Source: Symbiodinium natans
Lineage: Eukaryota > Sar > Dinophyceae > Suessiales > Symbiodiniaceae
Direction: 5' to 3'
Length of the DNA stretch: 50,000 bases
Assembly (NCBI GenBank): GCA_905221605.1
Contig: CAJNDS010002503.1
Span: 202,501 to 252,500 of the forward strand
This document shows, in pieces, positions 18,441 to 26,805 of this stretch. Numbering within the stretch: position 1 is the stretch's first letter; each line of letters begins with the position of its first letter. Both the position numbers and the translations under genes were made by a program. The notes beneath the pieces were generated by a model that saw only the letters and a list, made by a program, of their open reading frames with translations, was not told where the DNA came from and searched no databases.

Positions 18441-21128
18441 CACTACCTGAAGGCTCTTACACTTCCTCGACGAGTCAAGAAGTCCTTCTTGCAGGCGCCC
18501 GAGTGGGTCCTGCATCTTCCTGCCCATGAGAACGAGGATGGCTTCCTGAAGGTCTTGGAGCAGGAGGGACGTATGGTGTTGAAGGTGGCTGGTAACATTG
18601 AGAAGGATGTCTACCAGGCCTTGCTATGGGCTGCGGTCAAGGGCAAGCTGAAATGCATTGTGGCCGGTGGGGCACATGGGCCTGCTCAGGATGAGGCCGT
18701 CTTCGTGAAGTCTGCCCAGGTGAAGTTGCTGTACTGCTTGGCGAGGCTAGCGTCGAAGCACCCTGAGGAGAAGACTGGTTTTGTGTGGTCTGGTCCAGAG
18801 CGAAACCTGAACTGGGGTGAGTACAGCTATGGGCAGCAGCAAGTGAGGTTGGGGGAAAGGTTCTTGGTGGCGACTGCAATGGACCGGGTGCTTTGTGATC
18901 AAGGAGCACTTGGATTGGCAGTGACGAGGCCTACCGAGATCATCACCAACTACAACCTGGAGGTCTTGAAGGACAAGCGGGTGCAACCTGGGGAGCCAAT
19001 GGGAAGAGAAGTCTCAGATGGTGGTTTGGCCTCAGGATTGAAGCGAGTGGTGTTGGAGGTGGTATCCCGGGGTGACTTTGTCGTGGACCCTGCGACTCTC
19101 AGAGCCATGTCGCAGGAGCAGTGGCGAGACCACGTCAAATCGGGTCACTACCCGGCACGAAGAGACTGCTTGCAATGCACCACGTACGGTGCGACAGGAC
19201 ATCAGCACCGGCGAGTATCCCACCCGAGTTTGTTTGTCCTGAACATCGATATCGCTGGCCCCTTCCGCACCTTGGAGGTAAACCCACATGGAAGGGGGCG
19301 TCAGGAGCGAAACCGCAATCTTCGCTACATGCTGGTCGCGAAGTACACTCTGCCCGAGTCATACATCACCAACGAGCTGGAGGAGACTGCGGATGACCCT
19401 GAGGTGGAGGTGCCTGAGGGTGAAGCAGATCCGTTTGCCGAAGACGAAGGAGGTGGTGTTGGTTTGGTCGAAGAGGAGGGGATCGACTGGGATGACTACG
19501 AGCCGGATCTACTTGATGATGGTCCTGTACCTGATCCAGAGCAGGCTGAAGACCCTGATAAGGAGATAGTGGTTGGGACTAGGCCAAGAGAAATTCCGGA
19601 GGATGTGAAGGCGCCGAAGGCAGCCAATCTCTTGTTTGCACATGGACTGGCCGACATCAAGGGAAGCACTGTGGCCAGTGTGGTGCAGGGAATTGTCCTC
19701 TACCTCAGGAACCTGAACCTTCCTGTTCTTCGTTTCCACTCGGACAAGGCAGCACAGTTCACCAACAAGGGCTTGGTGCAATGGCTGCATGGTCAAGCGA
19801 TTCGGGTGACTACAAGTGTGCCCGGAATACCTCAGGGAAATGGTGGCGCTGAGGCGGCCATCAAGACAATCAAGCAGCGAGCTAGGACAGCCTTGGCATC
19901 GGCGAGGTTGGACCTGAAGTTCTGGCCATGTGCAGCTGAAGCAGTGGCGGCACAACAAAGGGCCAAAGCGTTGTCACAGGTGTCAAAGCTGGCAACGACG
20001 TTTGGAGCTAAGGTGATGGTGAAGCGGAGACCTTTTGCCTCAGGAGGGAAAACGGTTCGAAGGGAGTTTGAGCCTCGATGGGTCGAGGGAGTGTACCTGG
20101 GCTTGAGCAACTCGGTGGACGATGGTCACCTGGTGTATGCAGAGGACTCGTTTTTGCATACCAAGAACGTGAAGCCCAAGGCAGCCCTTGTGGATCCTGG
20201 ACCTCCTGAAGTTGAACCTGGAGATGGTGTCTTCGAGTCCTTAGCGCCCCATGAAGGGGATGAGCCGTGCCGAGGAGGGGACGGTTCTGTGCGACGTCGC
20301 CTGACTGGAAAGGGTCCACCGCGTATGGCCCGTGCAGTGTCTGGCGAGTTGGAAGAAGTGGAGCAGCATGGTGGTGATGCTGTTTCGGAGGCTGAAGCGT
20401 TTGCTCGCGAGGTCTTGTACGAGGAGTGGGAGATCACGTCGGAGATCGTTGAGGAGCTGTTCGAGCTACTTCCAGGAGATCCTCCACCTCGAAAGTGCGA
20501 AGAAAGGCCAGGTGAGGATATGGAGGAAGAAAAGGCCTGGCCGTCGGGGGCGTTCATCCGGGGAGGCATTGGTGGTCTTCGAGCCAACACCCGGAAGTTC
20601 CCGTATGTCACCAGGGTGATCAATCGCTTCATCGAGAACCGCACTGCTCACTTGGACAGCAGGTGGAATTCCTTCGTGATCTTCAAGAACTCGAAGACGG
20701 TGATGCATCGTGATTCCCACAATTCCAAGTATCAGCCATCGTACCTGGTGCCAATTTCTCAGTTCACAAAGGGAGGTTTGTGGGTTGAAGGAGTGCCCGA
20801 AGGTGAAACCCCAGTGGAGCTGAAGGAGAAGTTGGGCCACATCAAGGAGTTTGTGGACGATGGTAGTGGGAGACAACCAATTGTGTTTCTTCCGAGGAAG
20901 TGGCACGCTACCCAGAAGTGGGAAGGCAATCGGCTGGTGGTGGCGGCGTACTCCATCAGGGACTTCCACCGGGTGAAGAGTGAGGAGCAAGAGGTGCTGA
21001 ATGACTTGGGCTTCGTCACAGCGGAGGAAGTCATGGATGAGGAGACGACTGGCGATTCGGGAGATCAACGTGGCTTCCAAGTACCTCAACAGGGTCTGGT
21101 GGTGACGGGCAGCAGCAGGTTCGGTTGA
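18441..21128 (+). CDS. Retrotransposon integrase plus 2OG-Fe(II) oxygenase-like domain
   Basis: Same frame as the gag-protease segment, separated from it only by one TGA. The first in-frame ATG is at 18573, yet sequence before it also reads as coding. The pre-integrase zinc motif has His at 19131 and 19146 and Cys at 19167 and 19176. The integrase core has Asp at 19248, Asp at 19743 and Glu at 19851; the last two are exactly 35 residues apart, the classic D-35-E spacing. The 164 residues between the first two Asp include an acidic insert (about 19370-19590). Then comes the integrase C-terminal region (to about 20190) and a linker. At about 20580-20970 lies a domain with His 20706, Asp 20712, His 20904 and Arg 20931, the HxD...H...R pattern of 2-oxoglutarate/Fe(II) oxygenases. 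The frame ends at TGA 21126. Confidence 0.85.
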   Translation, partial: HYLKALTLPRRVKKSFLQAPEWVLHLPAHENEDGFLKVLEQEGRMVLKVAGNIEKDVYQALLWAAVKGKLKCIVAGGAHGPAQDEAVFVKSAQVKLLYCLARLASKHPEEKTGFVWSGPERNLNWGEYSYGQQQVRLGERFLVATAMDRVLCDQGALGLAVTRPTEIITNYNLEVLKDKRVQPGEPMGREVSDGGLASGLKRVVLEVVSRGDFVVDPATLRAMSQEQWRDHVKSGHYPARRDCLQCTTYGATGHQHRRVSHPSLFVLNIDIAGPFRTLEVNPHGRGRQERNRNLRYMLVAKYTLPESYITNELEETADDPEVEVPEGEADPFAEDEGGGVGLVEEEGIDWDDYEPDLLDDGPVPDPEQAEDPDKEIVVGTRPREIPEDVKAPKAANLLFAHGLADIKGSTVASVVQGIVLYLRNLNLPVLRFHSDKAAQFTNKGLVQWLHGQAIRVTTSVPGIPQGNGGAEAAIKTIKQRARTALASARLDLKFWPCAAEAVAAQQRAKALSQVSKLATTFGAKVMVKRRPFASGGKTVRREFEPRWVEGVYLGLSNSVDDGHLVYAEDSFLHTKNVKPKAALVDPGPPEVEPGDGVFESLAPHEGDEPCRGGDGSVRRRLTGKGPPRMARAVSGELEEVEQHGGDAVSEAEAFAREVLYEEWEITSEIVEELFELLPGDPPPRKCEERPGEDMEEEKAWPSGAFIRGGIGGLRANTRKFPYVTRVINRFIENRTAHLDSRWNSFVIFKNSKTVMHRDSHNSKYQPSYLVPISQFTKGGLWVEGVPEGETPVELKEKLGHIKEFVDDGSGRQPIVFLPRKWHATQKWEGNRLVVAAYSIRDFHRVKSEEQEVLNDLGFVTAEEVMDEETTGDSGDQRGFQVPQQGLVVTGSSRFG

Positions 21129-21133
21129 GACCA

Positions 21134-24100
21134 ATGCGAATGACTACTGACGTCAACGTCCTGGCAGCGTACTTGGAAGGGCATGAGGTTGAGCCGTTCA
21201 CGGTGAATTGGCGAATGGACTCATTGCCGACTGAAAGGCAAGTGTTCCAGGCTGCTAGGAAGGAGGATCTGGCCTATCAGTTCTGGAAGCAAAAGGATCG
21301 CTTGGAGCTCATCTTGTCGGAGGATGCTGAGCCGGTGCTGGAGAGGAGAGTCACCGAGCAGGTGATTGGATCACCTCGGTATCGGTTGATCTACATGGCA
21401 ACGGTCACCATGGTGTGGAATGGCCCCGGTGGTACTTCGGCAATCTTTGGGTACTACGTGGAGTCTAGGAGAGACACCAAGTACCTCTATGTGAGCTGGG
21501 TTGAGGCCACGCGGGAAGAGTACATCCACGAGAGCGAGATGACTCGAGCGTTGCAAGAACTGCCACCACGGGGGGCAGCTTCTACGGTTCCTGCAGGTCC
21601 AGCAAGAGCGGGAGCAATCATGTCCAACAATACCACCTTCACGGTGAATCCAAGGGAGAGGTCTAGATCGAGAGATCAGGAACCGAGAGATCCCAGCAGT
21701 TCGGTTCGCTTGAACAAGTTCACGGGACCGAATCCTCATGCCTTACCACTTCAGCCGGTGAATCGAAGGATGGAACTGATCACCAGGTTTGTGAGGCTTC
21801 AAGAGGATGAGTACGAACGATGGGAAGCGGATGTTCACAGTGGGCAAGAGGTGATTGACGCCTTTCGTGGACAGTGGAGAGAGATTTTGCCCGTGGATGA
21901 CACCGTAGATGAGGTGGTGCCAATGTTGGTGTACAACAGCATGGAAGATTGGGAGACTGAGCCTGAGGTCTACATGGTCACGGAGGACGGATTCCGAAGG
22001 CATTTGGTCACCATCATGGATGTGCAGGAGTTTCCGGTGGTGGACCCCACGCCTGAGAACACGTTGGACTGGGAGGAGTTGGTGGTCGTCCAGGTGTACA
22101 ACATGTTCCTTGGAAGGGTGGAGTATCTCCTGTACTGGGACCGAAGGGTGGTGGTGGAAGAGGCACCATTGCCGGCGTTGCCATGGATGGGACGTAGGGA
22201 CCCTCCTGGACAAGATGATCGTGAACCTCGCTTGGCACCAATGAGGGTGGAAACTGCGAGGGAGAACAAGCTCATCGTCGACGACATGATGTTGTTTGAG
22301 GAGGTTGAGTTTGAGGAGCTGGGCGAGCCAGAGGAATCCTGGATGGAGCCTATGCTTAGGAAGGCTACCTCTGAAGGCCTTTACACCCCAGGGATTGAAG
22401 CGTTGCTGAACGACTTGAAGGAGGACGAGGTGCTTCAGGTTGTGCACACCGTTGACCCGAAGGAGGCGAGTGAGGCGATTGAAAAGTGGAAAAAGCCTAT
22501 GGCCAAGGAGGTCGACTCGATGGTGGGCATGAACGCTATCCACAAGATTTGGGGTGAAGATGCGAGACGTTTCCGGGCCGATCCAAACTCAGTGGTGGTG
22601 CCGTCCAAACTCGTGTACACAGTGAAGCCTCCCACAAGGCCTGAGGAGGGGAAGTACCGACGTCGAGTGCGGGCGGTAGCTTGTGGAAACTTTGCCAATG
22701 AGGGCCTGGAGGTGGGTGATCTGTATGCGGCAGGAGCTACAATCGATGGAGTTCGGATTGTGGTCGCTGAAGCCAGTGCCAACAAGTGGAGCATTGGGAC
22801 GGATGACGTGAAGAACGCCTTCTTGGCTGCACCACTACCAGCGGGTCGTGGGTATGCAATGGAGCCTCCCCGGGCAGCGATCAGAGCTGGCCTGGCCGAG
22901 GAGGGGGAGCTGTGGGTCGTGGACGCTGCAGTTTATGGTTTCAAGAAATCGCCAAAGTGGTGGACGGACCATCGCAACTCAAAGGCAAGGCTTGCGAAGT
23001 GGAAGGACGATGATGGGAAGCCGGTGAAGTTGGAAGGCTGCTTGACGGACGTCAACCTCTACAAGGTCCTGAAGGAAGAGAAGCCTGGAACGTGGACTTT
23101 GACGGGCTTGGTGGTCTTCTATGTGGACGACGTCTTGGCGGCTGGGCCGGATTCCATCTTGCGAGGGTTCTTCGGATGGTTGGGCAGTCAATGGGAGACC
23201 AATGGCTGTGAGATGGTGGAGCGAGGAAAACCACCTGTCCGGTTTCTGGGCCTGGAGATTAGCGTGCTGGACGATGGGACCTACTGTGTGGGTCAGCAGG
23301 GCTACCTTCAGGAGTTGGTTCGAAGCCGGGATGTCAAGTCCTTCAGCAAGCTGCCAATGGCGAGGGAAATCCCAGAAGGGAGTGCTACGGAGGAGCAGGA
23401 TCCGAGCATGGTGAAAGAGGCACAGCAGCGGTGTGGAGAGCTGTTGTGGGCTTCCCAACGTGGGCGGCCGGATTTGGCATTCCCAATGGCAGTGATGTCT
23501 TCGTTGGTCACGAGAAATGCAAGGGAGGCTGTGAAGATGGGCAAAAAGATGGTGGCCTATCTCAACAGCACCGTCAACAAGAAGTTCTTCCTGCCGGGCC
23601 CGGACCACGAGCATGCCAACGACTTGGTCCTGTTCACGGACGCCAGCTTCGCTCCCACTGCTGCTCAAAGTTACTCAGGGGCTGTTGTCTTTTGGAGGGG
23701 TCATCCGATCCTTTGGAAGGCTTCGAAGCAATCACTGACCGCTTTGTCAAGTGCCGAGGCGGAGGTGATTGCAGTGTCCGACGGAGTGGCTTTGCTTCGA
23801 GCGGTGAGGTCGGCGTTGGAAGACTTGGGGTTGAAGCCGGCACGGACCATCGTGAAGGTGGATTCCACAGCTGCGATTGGAGTTCTGACTGGGGAGGGAT
23901 CGTGGAGGACGAGACACCTCAAGCTCCGACATCACTGGATCCGGGAGATGATCGCCACGGGCCAGATCGAGTTGGAGCACCAGCCAGGACAGGGACAGCT
24001 CGCAGACGTTTTGACAAAACAAGTGCCCCAGGCGAGGCTTCAGGAGGTCTTCGACGAGTGGAGTTTGCGAGATGGGCCCCCTGAGCTTCGTGTACTACGT

Positions 24101-24979
24101 GGACAGAAGCAGGTCAAGTTCGAAACCACGGCAGTCGACAGCAGTCTTGAAGCAGCAGCAGTCAACAGCAGTCGTGAACCCACAGCAGCAGTCAGCAGTA
24201 GCAACAGCAGGACGCTAGAAGCAGGGGTGAAGTTCCAGGCTGATTGGGCGTTGAAGTTAGCTACGATGTGCTCTATGGTGTGTGGGGTTAAGGGTGACGC
24301 GACGACTTCTGTGCAGCTGAAAGAAGCTCTGGCTTCAGACTGGGAGATGTGGCTGGTGGTCTTGATACTGGTTACAGCTGTGGTGGCCGTGTGGGAATGC
24401 TTGAAGGGTTCTACGAAGAAAGTCGTGAGCTTGAAGGCGATGAAATCGGGAGAAAAGGCCGAACACCGTGAAGTGTTGGCGTTGCTGGCCAAGGCGAGGA
24501 GCCTGGAGGAAGAAGAGAGGCTTCGTCATTTGGCTGCGAAGTATTTTCCAGAGCGTCGTGAAGCTGGACCCTCGACATCAGTGCAGGTGAGAGATGGGGT
24601 GACCTCAGTGCGTGTGGGTGGTTTGGGCGAACCTGGTGGAGTTGGACCGAGGGCAAGCAGTGCTCCGGCCAATCGAGTGGTTGCCTTGGATCCTACAGCC
24701 CTATTTCCTGAACGTCCTGTACGAAGAGACATTGGGGTTCAGACGCAGGAGATGCTACCGGCTTCGACACCGACAGTGGTGCAGGTTCCGTTCGATGGGG
24801 TCTTGTACCATGGTCCTGGAGGAGATTGCTACCACTGGCATCGTGGATGTTGGGGTCTTCGCAATGTGGACCAGGTGTCGCAGAGGACGCTGTGCAGATG
24901 CTGTCGAGAAGCTGGTGGACAGTCGCTATATGGGCATGGTGGGCAACAGCGAAGCTTGAGACCTACCAGAACGGGCTGA
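21134..24979 (+). CDS. Retrotransposon reverse transcriptase, RNase H and C-terminal extension
   Basis: In the -1 frame relative to the integrase segment and overlapping its stop. The frame is already open upstream; the first ATG is at 21134. About 430 residues without a recognised domain come first. The Ty1/copia reverse transcriptase (RVT_2 type) follows from about 22480, with catalytic Asp in DVKNAF at 22805 and the YVDD box at 23120-23131. RNase H has Asp 23639, Glu 23756, Asp 23861 and Asp 24005. After RNase H come about 300 more residues: poly-Ser/Ala-like repeats (24120-24220), a hydrophobic segment that could cross a membrane (about 24342-24400), and a Cys/His-rich end (about 24800-24915). 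All catalytic residues are present. Most Ty1/copia proteins end soon after RNase H, so the tail is unusual. Confidence 0.9.
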   Translation: MRMTTDVNVLAAYLEGHEVEPFTVNWRMDSLPTERQVFQAARKEDLAYQFWKQKDRLELILSEDAEPVLERRVTEQVIGSPRYRLIYMATVTMVWNGPGGTSAIFGYYVESRRDTKYLYVSWVEATREEYIHESEMTRALQELPPRGAASTVPAGPARAGAIMSNNTTFTVNPRERSRSRDQEPRDPSSSVRLNKFTGPNPHALPLQPVNRRMELITRFVRLQEDEYERWEADVHSGQEVIDAFRGQWREILPVDDTVDEVVPMLVYNSMEDWETEPEVYMVTEDGFRRHLVTIMDVQEFPVVDPTPENTLDWEELVVVQVYNMFLGRVEYLLYWDRRVVVEEAPLPALPWMGRRDPPGQDDREPRLAPMRVETARENKLIVDDMMLFEEVEFEELGEPEESWMEPMLRKATSEGLYTPGIEALLNDLKEDEVLQVVHTVDPKEASEAIEKWKKPMAKEVDSMVGMNAIHKIWGEDARRFRADPNSVVVPSKLVYTVKPPTRPEEGKYRRRVRAVACGNFANEGLEVGDLYAAGATIDGVRIVVAEASANKWSIGTDDVKNAFLAAPLPAGRGYAMEPPRAAIRAGLAEEGELWVVDAAVYGFKKSPKWWTDHRNSKARLAKWKDDDGKPVKLEGCLTDVNLYKVLKEEKPGTWTLTGLVVFYVDDVLAAGPDSILRGFFGWLGSQWETNGCEMVERGKPPVRFLGLEISVLDDGTYCVGQQGYLQELVRSRDVKSFSKLPMAREIPEGSATEEQDPSMVKEAQQRCGELLWASQRGRPDLAFPMAVMSSLVTRNAREAVKMGKKMVAYLNSTVNKKFFLPGPDHEHANDLVLFTDASFAPTAAQSYSGAVVFWRGHPILWKASKQSLTALSSAEAEVIAVSDGVALLRAVRSALEDLGLKPARTIVKVDSTAAIGVLTGEGSWRTRHLKLRHHWIREMIATGQIELEHQPGQGQLADVLTKQVPQARLQEVFDEWSLRDGPPELRVLRGQKQVKFETTAVDSSLEAAAVNSSREPTAAVSSSNSRTLEAGVKFQADWALKLATMCSMVCGVKGDATTSVQLKEALASDWEMWLVVLILVTAVVAVWECLKGSTKKVVSLKAMKSGEKAEHREVLALLAKARSLEEEERLRHLAAKYFPERREAGPSTSVQVRDGVTSVRVGGLGEPGGVGPRASSAPANRVVALDPTALFPERPVRRDIGVQTQEMLPASTPTVVQVPFDGVLYHGPGGDCYHWHRGCWGLRNVDQVSQRTLCRCCREAGGQSLYGHGGQQRSLRPTRTG

Positions 24980-25186
24980 ATGGGCTTGCGAGAAGAGCGA
25001 GCTTGTTGGGCCGTGGCGTGGAAGTTGGACGTTGGCCGTGTGAGAAAGGAGGCCAAAGGTTCGACAGAAGATGGTGTATAGGGCCATTGGCCAGTCTTGA
25101 GGACCCACCGCTTGGAGAGCATGGGTACCTATGGCAGTCAGTTGGATTACCAAAACGCCTTGTAAGCCTACCTTGACAGGTGGCTC

Positions 25187-25195
25187 AAGGAGGGG
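25187..25195 (+). promoter_or_regulatory. Polypurine tract
   Basis: AAGGAGGGG lies directly before the TG that starts the 3' LTR. This is where second-strand DNA synthesis would be primed. Its exact contact with the LTR supports the chosen LTR boundary. Confidence 0.8.
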
Positions 25196-25544
25196 TGATG
25201 AAAGGTGTGGAATGAGATGCACCTGTTGCTTTGGCTTTGTGGTTCCAGGACATGCCGTAGGCAAAGTCGGAACAAGAAGCAGTTGCAGCATAAGACATGC
25301 AGGCAACAGGTCGCATGTTGTTGTGCCTTTGTGCGTGTTGTTGTGGCGTGTTGTGTGGTCGCCCTTTCTGTGGTAGGGTAGGACCGCCCGACTGGCCGAT
25401 GGACTTCGGTGCTGCAGTGTGAGGAAAAGTGGCCTCTGGTGGTGAAGCGGTGTTCGTACCAGGAGTACAAGCCGAGCCAGAGCCAAGCACAAGCCTCCAA
25501 GCTGCCATGTCGTTTGCTGGACCTCAAGAGCCCCGCGCTCTTGA
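25196..25544 (+). repeat. 3' LTR (349 bp)
   Basis: Same sequence as 14374-14722 by eye, with no difference found in 349 positions. It is followed by the right copy of the GAGGG target duplication. Confidence 0.93.
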
Positions 25545-25549
25545 GAGGG
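25545..25549. repeat. Target site duplication GAGGG, right
   Basis: Pairs with 14369-14373. Confidence 0.85.
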
Positions 25550-26690
25550 TTTTGAGGTTTGGGGGTGTGGGTTCGGGGGGGTGTGAGGGTGGTGGACGCT
25601 CTCCTTGTTCATGGCTTGGGGCTGGTCTCCTGGGCAATAGCCTAGACGATGCCTAGAAGTCCGCTTTTGCCAGAGGAGCTCCTGGTGGTCGCTGACCTAA
25701 TCTACGACCAGACCATCAAGGAGACATGGCAAGGCATTTTTTTGTGGATTTGAGTGGGGGTTGAGGGTTTAGGGGTTGGAGGATGGGAGGGTCGAGGAAG
25801 GATGGGCGTGCACATGTGTGTGCGTGTGGGCGTGGGCGTGGAGGAGTGGTGTGGGTGTGTGTGTACTCACACATCTTCTCTTCGGACTCTTAGGGTGCGG
25901 CATGTTCGAACTGTAAACTCTAGATGGCCAAAGCCTAAAACAGCAAACTCCATTGTTCTGAGTAGTGTTCGCCAGTCCCCCCTAGCCCCGCAAGTCCCAG
26001 GACATCGCAAACGTTAGCCTCTACTGCCGGGCCGCTGCGGCCATGAATCGGGCCTTTCCAACGCCCGAAACCGAGGGTGTGCGGGGGTAAACGTTACGGA
26101 AGACAATCTTGAAACCCTAAACCGCCAGTGTTCCGACTGTTTCAAGGGGCCCGCTTCACGAAGGTTTCTCTTGCACAAGTTTTGGGTTCGGGGTTGGAGG
26201 GCTTAAGATGCCCTGAAGAGGAGATTGTTTGGTATTTAGGGCTTTCCAGACGTTTGCCAAAGCCGAGCTACAGAATCTGCAATACTCTCAGCTCCAAGCC
26301 CTCAACCCTAGAACTCTAGTCCTGCAACCCACCCGAGCCCCCTCCACGTTGCAACAACCCGACGTTGAGGTTCGAGGTGGACGAGGGAACTTGCCTGGAG
26401 GTCGACAGCAGCCAGAGGCGGGTTCATGTACGAAATTGCAGTGTTTCTGTTTTCGGTTTTAGTTGATAGGCTGATGGTTTCGGCTTGAAGGACTTGGGGT
26501 TTAGGGCTCATGGGGGATCTGGCCCTCCGAACCGTGCACTTTAAAGCCCAAACGCAAGCCAGATCTATTCTGCTGTGGGCTCTCAACTCCGAGCACAGGA
26601 AAAGCCTTCGCCTCTTGCCACAAGCCAAGGAGCCATCCATTGCTCAACACCAAACCCTGAACCCTGAAGCCCTTGAACATCCTGAAGCTG
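25550..26690. other. Unassigned DNA right of the retrotransposon
   Basis: G/T-rich DNA with GTGTGTG-type runs near 25815-25865, single CCCTAAA units, and short overlapping open frames on both strands without family resemblance. No gene is supported. Confidence 0.4.
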
Positions 26691-26691
26691 G

Positions 26692-26805
26692 GTAAGATAG
26701 GGGTCGGAAAAGTTTCGAATAGTTTTCCCTTGCGGTCCCTTTTTTAAATATACCATAGTAACCCCCAAAACCCCGTTGAAATTATTCAGGCTCGTATAGT
26801 AGCCC
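26692..26805 (+). repeat. Dispersed repeat family B, copy 2
   Basis: Reads AGGGGTCGGAAAAGTTTCGA, then ATAGTTTTCCCTT, then CCCCCAAAACCCCGTTGAAA, then GGCTCGTATAGTA. It aligns with 11246-11345. It is followed directly by CCCTAAA units. Confidence 0.55.

Larger units (their letters stand above)
14374..25544 (+). mobile_element. Complete Ty1/copia-type LTR retrotransposon, 11,171 bp
   Basis: Two 349-bp LTRs enclose a primer-binding site, gag, protease, integrase, a dioxygenase-like domain, reverse transcriptase, RNase H, a C-terminal extension and a polypurine tract. Integrase lies before reverse transcriptase, which is the Ty1/copia order. The element is about twice as long as a typical plant or fly copia element (about 5 kb). 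The extra length comes from the repeat-rich Gag N-terminus, an acidic insert in integrase, the oxygenase-like domain, and the region after RNase H. The LTRs look identical by eye and the GAGGG target duplication is intact, so insertion was recent. The coding frame is nevertheless broken near 15266-15410, near 16121, at 18438-18440 and near 21060-21128. It inserted into telomere-repeat-derived DNA. Confidence 0.93.

Noticed and set aside
14374-25544. DNA methyltransferase domain in the retrotransposon
   Set aside because: Some dinoflagellate retrotransposons are reported to carry one, so I looked for cytosine methyltransferase motifs in all frames of the element. None was found; the extra domain has oxygenase-type motifs.
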